DNA of 64,000 nt from Microglena sp. YARC (taxonomy: Eukaryota > Chlorophyta > Chlorophyceae > Chlamydomonadales > Chlamydomonadaceae), in contig CM039464.1 of NCBI GenBank assembly GCA_022414725.1, positions 33,315,218 to 33,379,217 on the forward strand, read 5' to 3'. Below are positions 12,226 to 22,998 of the stretch, piece by piece. Made by a program: the position numbers and the translations under genes. The notes under the pieces are model-generated. The model ran no database searches. It was not told the origin of the DNA and saw only the letters and a list, made by a program, of their open reading frames with translations. How positions within the stretch are numbered: the stretch's first letter is position 1; each line of letters starts with the position of its first letter.

Positions 12226-12388
12226 GGGCATGCCACACTTTCTCACACGGAGGTCGCCTCCTAGCTGGCACTTTGGTGATATGTAGAAATAGTTGGGGGC
12301 TGTGAGAGAGTCCCCAGGTTGAAGGTGCTGCCTCGGTTGTGTCCCCAGCCAGATGGCTAGTGACGGTTCACGCACGCCACTGCAATAC
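12226..12388 (-). CDS. Putative exon, possibly Pol theta exonuclease-like region
   Basis: Minus-strand segment following an acceptor ttgcag|gtattgcag. In phase 1 it reads CSGVREPSLAIWLGTQP and continues to a TGA at 12223-12225. The EPSLAIWL string recalls the DPxVAxWLL motif of the degenerate exonuclease domain of family A polymerases, but that is weak. Its 5' edge is repeated about six times between 12580 and 13810. The donor is not identified. Confidence 0.22.
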
Positions 12389-13815
12389 CTGCAAGATGAT
12401 GTATCAATGTTTGGATTAGGTCCCGATTGAATAGCTTAGGTTATGAGGTCAGTTGTGAGGTCTAATTACGACACTTAGAAGTTGTTTGGAGAAGTTATGG
12501 ATGTATGGGTGAGTGGAGTGAGTGGTGTTAGTGTTATTGTTTTGCCTGTACGAAGACGTCCCCAGCAAATTGAGCGGCTCGGTTGTCCCCAGCAGTTGGC
12601 TAGCCACCACGTGGGATGACCCTGCATTGTTTTAATGAGGGATGGCTATGATTGGCGTTTGGAAGAAAAACGTGTTGGAGGTAGTAATAGCTCTTTACCT
12701 GAAGGACCTGGCCGACAAGGGTGAGGTTTGTGGTGTTTGTGGAGATTTTTATAGCAGTTTTGGGTTTTGAGTCATGGAAGCTCGCGCCTCGGTGGGTTGT
12801 GTTGTGTGTCCCCCAGCAGTTGGCTAGGCACGGCAGTTAACTTGGCATGACCTGCTTGTTTTAATGTTATGATCAGCGGCGTTGGAGAAACATGCAGGAG
12901 TATTAGCTTTTAACCTCAAGGACCTGGAAACCAGGATTTGTGGGTAGGTGGAGATTTGGTAGTTCTTTTGGTTTATAATTATGATAGGCGATGCTGCCTC
13001 GGTGGTGTACTCAGCAGATGGCTAGCCCCACAGCCAATCTGCCATAACCTGCATTGTTTGAATGTTATGATAGGCTTAAGGCGTTGGAGAAAACATGTTG
13101 GACCTGGAGACTAGGTTTGTGGTGTGGTATAGGTATTGGATGATTTGTATAGCAGTTTTTGGTTTTTGAAGTTTGTGAAAGGTCGCTGCATTGGTGTGTC
13201 CCCAGCAGAAGGCTAGCCCTACCACGCCACTGGCATAACCTGCATTGTTTTAATGTTATGATCAACTAAAGGCGTTGGAGAAAACATGTTGGAGTAATAG
13301 CTCTCAGTGTCAAGGACCTGGCAACCAGGTTTGTGGGTAGGTGGAGACTTGGGTAGTTCTTCTGTCTTCTGGTTTTGAAGTTATGACAGGTGGCGGCTCT
13401 CGGGTGGTGTGGTAGGGTGCCCCAGCAGATGGCTAGCCACCACACGCCACTGCCATAACCTGCATTGTTTAATGTCCTATGAATCACGTAAAAAAGCGTT
13501 GGAGAAAAACATGTTGGAGTAACTAATGCTCTCAACCTCAAGGACCTGGGCAGCAGGTTTGTGGGTAGGTGGAGATTTGTATAGCAGTTTTGGTTTTGAA
13601 GTTACGGAAGGTCGCTGCCAAGGCGCGGTTGGTAATAGCTCTCAGCCTCAAAGGACCTAGAGACCAGGTTTGTGGGTTGGTGGAGATTTGTATTGTAGCT
13701 GCTAGGAAAGGCTGCTAGCTTAGTTTACAAGTTATGAAGGTGGCTGCCTCGGTGTGTCCCCAGCAGGTAACTAGCCCCACCACGCCACTGGCATTACCTG
13801 CAAATGTATACATGT
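12250..13815. repeat. Tandem array, units about 200-260 bp, about 6 copies
   Basis: Each unit contains cctcggtgtgtccccagcag, atggctagccccaccacgcc, taacctgcattgttttaatg and aaggacctggcaaccaggtt. On the minus strand every unit has an aatgcag|gttatg acceptor, so the array looks like copies of the 5' edge of the exon at 12388. Confidence 0.75.
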
Positions 13816-13933
13816 TATGATCGACTTAAGGTTCAATTACCGCCACTGTTTTTTTCTGTGCGACGCGTCGCAAGTTGAGGTGCGACCCCAGTGCGATGAG
13901 CTGCCCCCTGGACTCCACGGAGCGCGGAGCCCC

Positions 13934-13949
13934 TTGTGTGTGTGTGTGT

Positions 13950-13983
<34 letters not shown>

Positions 13984-14008
13984 TGTGTGTGTGGGGGGGG
14001 GGGGGCAT
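13934..14008. repeat. (GT)n microsatellite and G tract
   Basis: Pure gt repeats followed by a G homopolymer. Confidence 0.85.
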
Positions 14009-14097
14009 TTCTGACTAGTTCAGCTGACCATGCGTTGTTATGCAGCCACGGAATGGCAATGCGTAGAACAGACATAAACAGTGGCTATAGCGCTAAC

Positions 14098-14220
14098 TCA
14101 GGGCCTCCGTCTGTAAAACCATTTCTTGGGGCCCAGTTCATCAGTGCTTGTTTTTGAATTAGCCCTTCCTGAACCCAGGTAAGGCTGGTCCCTTTAGCCT
14201 ACTTGACTACCCCTGGACTG
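14098..14220 (-). repeat. Dispersed repeat of about 130 bp, copy 1
   Basis: The reverse complement matches 42435-42560 and 45458-45597: a tccaggggtag start, a ctaaaggga-ttgccc middle, aaaagcactgatgaactg, and a ggggccctg-like end. A fragment is at 29645-29690. The origin is unknown; it could be a SINE or MITE remnant. Confidence 0.6.
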
Positions 14221-14269
14221 AAACGCATACACATACACATATAGTTCAGGTCCAGCCACACCGCCAAAC

Positions 14270-14665
14270 AATACCTTATGCCAGCACCCCCACCACACAC
14301 CCACATAAAAAACATAAACACAAAACAACACCACCCTTCCCCCCCCACCCCCACCACACACACGTAACTGGGAATGAGGCTCTTCAATCACACAGTGAGC
14401 CACTAGAGGTCCCAGTGTCCATCAGGACAGCCAGCCCTGACCCACTCATCTGCACCCAATCAGGCACTGCTTACACCCAAGCTGAATTTGGTACCTCATC
14501 ACCTTTAACCATGTGCTTCTGACCAGACACCAACACCAGACACCACCCCACCCACCAGACACCACCAAACCCACCAGACACCACCACCACACCAACACGA
14601 GACCACACCAACACCAGACCAACACCACACCACCACACCAACACCAACACCAAACTTTTGAGTAT
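14270..14665. repeat. CACCA-rich low-complexity tracts
   Basis: accacacc/accaacacc sequence at 14280-14360 and 14520-14655; no gene features. Confidence 0.65.
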
Positions 14666-14773
14666 GAACCCACTCTGGTCCTACCATATTTCAGAGCTAC
14701 ATTTGATTAAGTGATCACACTGAACAACAACAACAACAACACATCCGACCACTGGACTGGAACATACACACAC

Positions 14774-15170
14774 CTGGCCCTGTATGGGAGGCCTGAGGCT
14801 TGGTAGGATTATTGGCAGCTTGAGCAGCAGTCGGCAACTGTGTGCCCTTTCTTGCTCCCAACGTGTCTCTTTCAGAGGTTCTGGTACCCTGTCTAGAGCC
14901 TCCTGTGCCTCCTAGGGAGGTGCTGGTGCCACCTGCCTTTGACCCACACACGACTGCAGACCTTGCGTTGGTGGGTACTGGGTGGGTGGGTGTGCCGTCT
15001 CTTGCTCCCCCTGGTTTTGAGCCTCCTCCCGCACTGCCTTGCACAAGGGTAGTGTCTGCAGCACTTGCCGCAACCAACCCTGCCTTGGCCGATGCCGGTG
15101 CTGATGCTGATGCTAGAGCTGATGCCGGTGCCGATGCCGCCAAGGTTTGATCCCTTGCCTCCTGTCTTTT
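14774..15170 (-). CDS. POLQ: Pol theta gene: putative linker continuation (frame change)
   Basis: Minus-strand ORF rich in Ala/Ser (ASAPASALASASAPASA) then Gly/Thr/Ser, ending at a good donor gggccag|gtgtgt (14774). It follows the linker exon above but in another frame, so either a short intron or an indel lies between 15113 and 15300. Low complexity makes the assignment tentative. Confidence 0.4.
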
Positions 15171-16022
15171 CCTGGCCAACAGAGCAGACAGCGGTGGTGG
15201 CAGAGGGCATGCTGGCAGCGGGTAAGCTGAGCCTCAGTCCCTGCTGCCTTGGACTGTCCTGGGGTCTCCAGTACACCCGGTCCCTGCTGCGTCTTAATGT
15301 CATCCTTTTCAGTGCCGGCAGCTATACAGATGGCAACAAGAGGCTGCTCTGCTATGGTCTGCAGGATTTTGTCCAGCGTGTCGTGATCCGTCTTTCCGGG
15401 GGACAGCTCCATGACATGGGCATTACCACGAATGGACGGCGGAGGCAACTCCATGAGGTGGGCGCTACCACGAGGTGACGGAGGCAGGGCATTATCTGTT
15501 GTGGGGGTAGCTGCTCCTTCTGGTTTATTGCCAGGGATAGGGTCAATAGCTATGCTACAGGAGCCAGTAACGCCAGCGACAACTCTATCACCAGCACCAG
15601 CAGAACCTTGGGCCAGAATGACAAAGTTCTCCTGAGCATTAGCAGAATGGATGGCAGCATACGCTATGTTAGCTCCAGCCTCAACACGGACGCTGCCCGG
15701 CACAGGTGTACCGTCACCAGGCAACTCATGTGTAGGCAGGGCACCAGGCAACCCATTTGTAGGCAGATTTCCATTCCCTGTCAGTGCAGCTGTGGCCGGA
15801 TTTCCATCTCCCGACAATGTAGCTGAGGTCAGATTTCCGCCACCCAACGGCAGAGTTTTAGACAGATTTCCATCCCCCGACGACGCATCTTTACTCAGAT
15901 CTCCATCCGAGGCTAGACCTGTAGGCTCCATATCTGAGTGTGTAACCTCAACCACAAGCTTGCGAGCAGCAGCAATGATGGACTTAGTTGCACGGCTGAC
16001 AATGGTGAAGTTTGCCAGGGTA
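15114..16022 (-). CDS. POLQ: Pol theta gene exon: end of helicase core and central linker
   Basis: Starts at acceptor gatcgcag|t. The single T completes an AGT codon left open by the previous exon, which supports the junction. It reads STLANFTIVSRATKSIIAAARKLV, matching in position the conserved helix (RKIV-type) at the end of plant TEBICHI helicase domains. It then becomes a Gly/Asn/Leu-rich linker with imperfect GDGN-L repeats. The true 3' end of the exon is uncertain because the frame closes at 15113 while another frame opens. Confidence 0.65.
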
Positions 16023-16024
16023 CT

Positions 16025-16135
16025 GCGATCAGGGGAGAGGTGGGCGGGAGGGAGGGGAGGGGGTTTGGGGTGCGGTGGGAGGGTTTGGGGAGGGGGGGGG
16101 GGGGGGGGAAGAGCAGGAAGAAAGGGAGGGGGTTT
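16025..16135. repeat. G-rich tract (C-rich in the sense strand of the intron)
   Basis: gggaggg and a G homopolymer at 16090-16107, lying just upstream of the acceptor at 16022 in gene orientation, where a pyrimidine-rich tract is expected. Confidence 0.6.
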
Positions 16136-16221
16136 ATGTTGGGAAACGGTGCAACAGCATGGCAACACAGTCGCCCACAGATGATCCTTTACAGGCTACT
16201 GAACAGATACAAGCTACACAC

Positions 16222-16508
16222 CTGCCCTCCGCCTCTTTCTGCAATACTTGTTGTTGCTGCTTGTCTTGGGGACCCCCCTTCATGCTGCCTGCTCCACTGC
16301 TGTTACCTCGACCTTGTCCTTGCCCACGTCCTGGTCCCTGTCCACACCCTTGTCCCTGTCCCTGTCCATTGCTGTTAGCACGGTTCTTAGGTATGGCAGC
16401 CAGCAGAGCTCTGCTAACCGCCTCCTCAGGTGCCCTCACTAGTGCCTCTGGCGTGGTGATGCCGGCATCGTACAGCACACGAGCTCGTGCACCTGTCATG
16501 CCCTCCAC
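16222..16508 (-). CDS. POLQ: Pol theta gene exon: helix-hairpin-helix-like segment
   Basis: Starts at atccag|gtggag in phase 0 and ends at ggcag|gtgtgt in phase 2. It reads VEGMTGARARVLYDAG then ITTPEALVRAPEEAVSRAL, the segment after the helicase ring of Pol theta (VKxARARALYxAGxxTPEAI in plants), followed by a Gly/Gln-rich stretch and poly-Gln. Its junctions agree in phase with the exons at 19633 and 16022. Confidence 0.82.
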
Positions 16509-16519
16509 CTGGATGGCAG

Positions 16520-16880
16520 TTAAATCAATCATTGTCAATCAATGGTACTCCTGTCAATCAAGTTTAACTGCCATCCACCTGGCAGTTCGATCAATGGTAC
16601 ACCTGTCAATCAATGGTACACCTGTCAATCAATGGTACACCTGTCAATCAATTGTACACCTGTCAATCAATGGTACACCTGTCAATCAATGGTACACCTG
16701 TCAATCAATTGCACACCTGTCAATCAATGGTACACCTGTCAATCAATGGTACACCTATCAATCAATGGTACACCTGTCAATCAATTGTACACCTGTCAAT
16801 CAATAGTACACCTGTCAATCAATGGTACACCTGTCAATCAAGTTTAACTGCCATCCACCTGGATGGCAGTTCAAGCAATC
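16520..16880. repeat. 19-bp minisatellite flanked by copies of the exon 5' edge
   Basis: About 14 copies of a 19-bp unit (tcaatggtacacctgtcaa). The sequence taactgccatccacctgg, which spans the acceptor of the exon at 16508, is found again at 16563-16585 and 16848-16870, bracketing the array. Confidence 0.8.
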
Positions 16881-16989
16881 ATTGTCGATCAATTGTGCAG
16901 CAATCATTGTCAATCATACCTTCCCCCTTGAGGAGAGGTGAATTCATCACACGAGATATCTGGGAGTTGCAATTTGTTTATTGACCTCA

Positions 16990-18362
16990 TAGACCTAGCC
17001 CCACACATACATACATGCAGGCATACAGGCATACACACATGCTTACATACATGCAGCATACAGCATACAGCTTACATCAATGCAGGCATACAGGCATACA
17101 CACATGCTTACATACATGCAGGCATACAGGCATACACACATGCTTACATACATGCAGGCATACAGGCATACATACATGCTTACATACATGCAGGCATACA
17201 GGCATACATACATGCTACAGCATACATACATGCAGGCATACAGGCATAAACATACATGCAGGCAGGCATACAGGCATACATACATGCAATACATACATAC
17301 ATGCAGGCGCATACAGGCACATACATGCTTACATGCTTACATGCAGGCATACAGCATACATACATCTACATACATGCAGGCATACATACATACATGGCTT
17401 ACATACATGCAGGCATACAGGCATACACACATGCTTACATACATGCAGGCATACAGGCATACACACATGCTTACATACATGCAGGCATACAGGCATACAT
17501 ACATGCTTACATACATGCAGGCATACAGGCATACATACATGCTTACATACATGCAGGCATACAGGCATACACACATGCTTACATACATGCAGGCATACAG
17601 GCATACATACATGCTTACATACATGCAGGCATACAGGCATACATACATGCTTACATACATGCAGACATACAGGCATACACACATGCTTACATACATGCAG
17701 GCATACAGGCATACATACATGCTTACATACATGCAGGCATACAGGCATACATACATGCTTACATACATGCAGGCATACAGCATACAACATGCTTAAATAC
17801 ATGCAGGCATACAGGCATACATACATGCTTACATACATGCAGGCATACAGGCATACATACATGCTTACATACATGCAGGCATACAGGCATACATACATGC
17901 TTACATACATGCAGGCATACAGGCATACATACATGCTTACATACATGCAGGCATACAGGCATACATACATGCTTACATACATGCAGGCATACAGGCATAC
18001 ATACATGCTTACATACATGCAGGCATACAGGCATACATACATGCTTACATACATGCAGGCATACAGGCATACATACATGCTTACATACATGCAGGCATAC
18101 AGGCATACTACATGCTTACATACATGCAGGCATACAGCATACAATACATGGGCATACATGCATACATACATGCTTACATACATGGACATACTACATAACA
18201 TTTACATACATGCAGCATACAGGCATACATACATGCTTACCATTACAGGCATACATAATGCTTACATACATGCAGGCATACAGGCATACATACAGCATGC
18301 TTACATTACATGCTTACATACACAATACATACATACATACATACATACATACATACATACAT
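16990..18362. repeat. 36-bp minisatellite array
   Basis: About 35 copies of acatacatgcaggcatacag plus gcatacatacatgctt. The array is very homogeneous between 17780 and 18110. The period is a multiple of 3, so several frames stay open for hundreds of codons; none is a gene. It ends in a (cata)n run. Confidence 0.92.
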
Positions 18363-18382
18363 AATGCACGCGTCCTGGACGA

Positions 18383-18432
18383 TTATTACGGGTAATACCC
18401 GGGTATTATGGGTAATACCCGGGTATTACGTG
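18383..18432. repeat. Palindromic repeat aatacccgggtatt
   Basis: Two perfect 14-bp palindromes (aatacccgggtatt) about 24 bp apart inside gggtaatacc repeats, directly after the 36-bp array. The function is unknown. Confidence 0.7.
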
Positions 18433-19164
18433 TAGTACCCTGTGCGTCGATTAACATTTTGGGCGCGTCGACTCACAAACACCCCCTTGCACGCTGCGTA
18501 CCGCTTAAACATACATGCATATAGATGGAATGCATGCAGGACCGCCCTTGTGTCCAACGGACAGTACCTTCCACCACCCACCCACCTACTACAACAGCCC
18601 CAATCCAACCAACCATCCCCCTACCTACTGTAACAACATACAACATGCTTGCAGGACTGCCCTTGATATGTCATTAACCAGTGTGTCTAATCTGCTTAGT
18701 ATGCTCCCTACTTTGTTTCTTAACTTCATAGTCCTTATCCCGGTCCGGCAAATGGTTCAATGGTTGATCATTTCGCTGGACTGAAGAAGGTGGTGGGTCT
18801 GAATCCCTACAGGTGCGCTTTAGTGTTCGCGGTCGCTGGGAACCACTGTGGTAGCAATGCCCAGGTAAAGTAGCAGCCTGTTCTCTACAAACGATCGTCA
18901 TAATAATACAGGAAATACACCATCGTGGGTCGTCATAAATCATAATATCTACATAATGCATATATATATGTGTATATGTTACATAGTGTTATATACACGT
19001 ATAGTTATGTATAACTACATAGTGCATATTACCGTAATGCATAAATCATAAATCATAATATCCACGTAATGCATAAATCATAAATAATATCTACATAATG
19101 CATATATATGTGAATATGTGTGTCAATATTATAGTGGTCTCCAAGATGATTGTGCGATATATCA

Positions 19165-19365
19165 TACGATATTGTACAATATTTTGATGTACATCATACT
19201 GTACAGTATTTTGATGTACATCATACTGTACAGTATTTTGATGTACATCATACTGTACAGTATTTTGATGTACATCATACTGTACAGTATTTTGATGTAC
19301 ATCATACTGTACAGTATTTTGATGTACATCATACTGTACAGTATTTTGATGTACATCATACAAGA
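19165..19365. repeat. 27-bp array of alternating perfect palindromes
   Basis: Seven units. Each unit contains tgatgtacatca and tactgtacagta, both perfectly self-complementary 12-mers. The array therefore reads almost the same on both strands. Confidence 0.9.
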
Positions 19366-19632
19366 TTGAATGATAATTCATATGATGTTGCACTTAACAA
19401 CCATATAAATATAATGCATTCCGGTACATTTGACACATTTTTATGCTCCTAAAACAGCCCTATCTCCATGACCTTGAACTTGGTTACATAGCTTTAGCCA
19501 GCAATTTGGCTGCTCGCCGTCATTGGCATTTAATATAAATGTACCAGGAAATATAAATGCGAACAAATGTTTTATATCTTTTCTTTCTTTCAAAATGAAA
19601 CAATGATCAAAATCACAACTAAATTTTCTTAC

Positions 19633-19717
19633 CTCCATAAGTGGAAAGAGTTGAGGCCGAACTCCTGCAGCTGCCTGTTGGCTCAGCGTGTTCATCACAC
19701 TCTCTGCCTGCCACCAC
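19633..19717 (-). CDS. POLQ: Pol theta gene exon: helical domain segment
   Basis: Acceptor ctcatcag|gtgg, donor atggag|gtaaga; 85 nt, phase 2 in and phase 0 out, which fits both neighbours. It reads GWWQAESVMNTLSQQAAAGV and then RPQLFPLME, corresponding to the GWxDLExLL...GVxxELxxLxxI segment of Pol theta helicases. The edge of this exon is copied four more times at 19860-20310. Confidence 0.8.
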
Positions 19718-19727
19718 CTGATGAGCG

Positions 19728-19781
19728 GCGGGGGGGGGGGGGGGGGGGGGGGGGGGGGTCCGTGTGTGTGGTGTGTGTGTA

Positions 19782-19841
<60 letters not shown>

Positions 19842-19948
19842 GGGGGGGGGCGGTGGGAGGCCAAACTCCTACAGCTGCCTGTTGACTCGGCGTGTTCATC
19901 ACACTGTCCTCCTGCCTCCACCTGATGCGGTGTGTGTGTGTGTGTGTG

Positions 19949-19989
<41 letters not shown>

Positions 19990-20094
19990 AGGGGGGGGGG
20001 GGGGGGGGGCAAACTCCTGTAGCTGCCTGTTGACTCAGCGTGTTCATCACACTGTCCTCCTGCCTCCACCTGATGAGGTGTGTGTGTGTGTGTG

Positions 20095-20128
<34 letters not shown>

Positions 20129-20310
20129 GGGGGGGGCAAACTCCTGTAGCTGCCTGTTGACTCAGCGTGTTCATCACACTGTCCTCCTGCCTCCACCTGA
20201 TGAGGTGTGTGTGTGGGGGTGTGGGGTGGGGGGGGGTGGGGGGTCAAACTCCTGTATCTACCTGTTGGCTCATCGTGTTTACCACAGTCTCTGACTGCCA
20301 CCAACTGATG
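19728..20310. repeat. Exon-edge tandem array (5' edge of the 19717 exon)
   Basis: Four further copies of gcgtgttcatcacactgtcc and flanks (about 19890, 20037, 20164, 20270), separated by (gt)n and G homopolymers. On the sense strand each copy is C-tract, (CA)n, catcag|gtgg and then Q-A-A-like codons, so every copy keeps a plausible acceptor. Confidence 0.85.
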
Positions 20311-20459
20311 AGTAAGGACATATGGTGTTGGCCAAAGGCTAAATATGCTGGAGGGACTTGCCCAAATGTTATTTTGCATCCAGTGGTATTTCAACGCATC
20401 ACTTCATTAGTGGGCGGCCCCATATCCTACACAACTACACAGAGGAATGCCTGTATGTT

Positions 20460-20930
20460 GTATGGTGTGGTGGTGAGTGGGTTGGGGTATGTGTGTGTGT
20501 GGTGTGGTGGGTGGGGTGGGGGTGAGGTGGGGTGGGTGGGGTGGGGTGGGTGTATGGGGTGTGGGTGTGTGTGGGGTGTGTGGGGTGGGGTGGGGTGGGG
20601 TGGGTGGGGGGTGGTGTGGGTGTATGGGGTGTGGGTGTGTGGGGGGTGTGTGGGGTGTGTGGGGTGGGGTGGGGTGGGGTGGGTGTATGGGGTGTGGGTG
20701 TGTGTGGGGGTGTGTGGGGTGGGGTGGGTGTATGGGTGTGGGTGTGTGTGGGGTGTGTGGGGTGGGTTGGGGGTGGGGTGGGGTGGGTGGGGTGTATGGG
20801 GTGTGGGTGTGTGTGGGGTGTGTGGGGTGGGGTGGGGTGGGTGGGGTGGGTGGGGGGTGGGGTGGGGTGGGTGTATGGGGTGTGGGTGTGTGTGGGGTGT
20901 GTGGGGGGTGGGGTGGGTGGGGTGGCCCCG
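20460..20930. repeat. GGGTGTGT-rich tract
   Basis: Degenerate ggggtgggtgtatggggtgt units. All frames stay open by composition; there is no gene. Confidence 0.8.
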
Positions 20931-21494
20931 TATCCTACATACTACATGGAGGATGCCAGGGGTAGGGTGTTTCGTAGACAAAAGTGACCTTCTCAAATCG
21001 GGACCAGCCCCGGATATATGGTTCATTGGCTAATCTTCAAAATATTTTCGAGTTTTTTTGGGGGGGGGACCCGAATTAATTCGAAGGGGAGCCTAAATGA
21101 CAACTGGTACAACTGTACAACTGGTAAAAAAATAAAAGAGAGCATAAAATAAACTGGGTAAAAACCGAGGTGCCAAGATTTTATAAAAAAGAAAATGGAT
21201 TTGGGCCATGTAGTATAAGCAGCAACCATATCAATTATGAAATATGTAAAGATCATCTACCCCCCCCCCCCCCCCCCCCACCCTCCCCACCCCCACAGCA
21301 CCACACACACACACATACTAAGCACACACCACTAGGAACGGCAAATCACCTCACTACTCACGCACACAGCCACACACTACACACCACACACCTCTCTCTA
21401 CCCACACACAACTCACCACACTTCACTAACCACACACACACAACCACACAACCCACACACGCAACTTACCTCTCACCGCACACCAACACACCAC

Positions 21495-21678
21495 TAGGGA
21501 ACGGCAAATCATATGATTCTGACCAAAGACGAGTATGATATCATATGATATCATACAAAACAAAAAATCATGATATTTAATATCATATAATATGATGCGC
21601 CAGGCCAAAGTTACCTAGTCAGACCGCCGGCATCATATGATGACATGATATCATATGAAATCATATTGCCGATCCCTA
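21495..21678 (+). mobile_element. MITE-like element, copy 2 (complete)
   Basis: 184 bp with imperfect terminal inverted repeats: left tagggaacggcaaatcatat, right (reverse complement) tagggatcggcaatatgat. Internally it contains atatgatatcatat palindromes and no ORF. It resembles copies at 1115 and 58223. Confidence 0.75.
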
Positions 21679-21994
21679 AGTATATGCAGCAACCATATCA
21701 ATTATGAGAATACGTAAGATCATCTACCCCCACCCCACCCCGCACCCCCCCCACAACACTAACCACACACACCATACACACACAAACTAACCGCACACAC
21801 AGACCAAACACATCCTCTCACACGCACCCCCTCTCAGTACTTTGAACAACATGTAATATCAATCAAGAAACATTTTGTTACATATATACATTATGTGAAT
21901 ATGTTACCACCCCTTCAAACACATGCATACAACCAGAAATGTCACCCACTCCATGCAAATTGTATGCAGCCACCACATACTGCAGCCACCACAT

Positions 21995-22785
21995 ACTACT
22001 AATAGGATGCCAGAATCAACTGCATCAACGAAAGAATACATGAACACCATCAGCACATCCACATTCTATTAGAAGAATACATCAACTCATCAACATTCCA
22101 ACCACATCAACGGTTCATTTACATCCATATCCCACACTACACAGAGGATGCCAGAATCATCTGCATAAACGAAAGAATACATGAACACCATCAGCACATC
22201 CACATTCTATTAGAAGAATACATCAACTCATCACATTTCCAACGCACATCAACGGTTCATTTACATCCTCATATCCCACACTACACAGAGGATGCCAGAA
22301 TCATCTGCATAAACGAAAGAATACATGAACACCATCAGCACATCCACATTCTATTAGAAGAATACATCAACTCATCAACATTCCAACCACATCAACGGTT
22401 CATTTACATCCATATCCCACACTACACAGAGGATGCCAGAATCATCTGCATAAACGAAAGAATACATGAACACCATCAGCACATCCACATTCTATTAGAA
22501 GAATACATCAACTCATCAACATTCCAACCACATCAACGGTTCATTTACATCCATATCCCACACTACACAGAGGATGCCAGAATCATCTGCATAAACGAAA
22601 GAATACATGAACACCATCAGCACATCCACATTCTATTAGAAGAATACATAAACTCATCAAACATTCAACCACATCAACGGTTCATTTACATCCATATCCC
22701 ACACTACACAGAGGATGCCAGAATCATCTGCATAAACGAAAGAATACATGAACACCATCAGCACATCCACATTCTACCAGAAAGA
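21995..22785. repeat. Tandem array of about 141 bp, 6 units
   Basis: Units share aggatgccagaatcatctgc, gaacaccatcagcacatcca and acatcaacggttcatttaca. It lies inside an intron of the minus-strand gene. The gaggatgc part resembles the donor side of the exon at 25060 and may be a distant copy of it. Confidence 0.85.
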
Positions 22786-22942
22786 TGCACATATATACAA
22801 ATTAACAGATCCAATACATCAACTAGAGCGACACATGAGCACATGAGCACATCAACATATCCATGACATGAATTATATCGACACATGAGCACATGAGCAC
22901 ATCAGCAGACTCACTACATCAACACATGGGCACTACAAAATA

Positions 22943-22953
22943 TTATATATAAT

Positions 22954-22998
<45 letters not shown>

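Noticed and set aside
17015..18364. Long ORFs of 449 and 379 codons (Thr/His/Cys-rich)
   Set aside because: They are readings of a 36-bp tandem repeat that is open in several frames on both strands; no splice or start context.
20427..21033. Gly/Val/Trp ORFs of 150-288 codons
   Set aside because: Degenerate gggtgtgt repeats; only the flanking exon-edge copies carry information.
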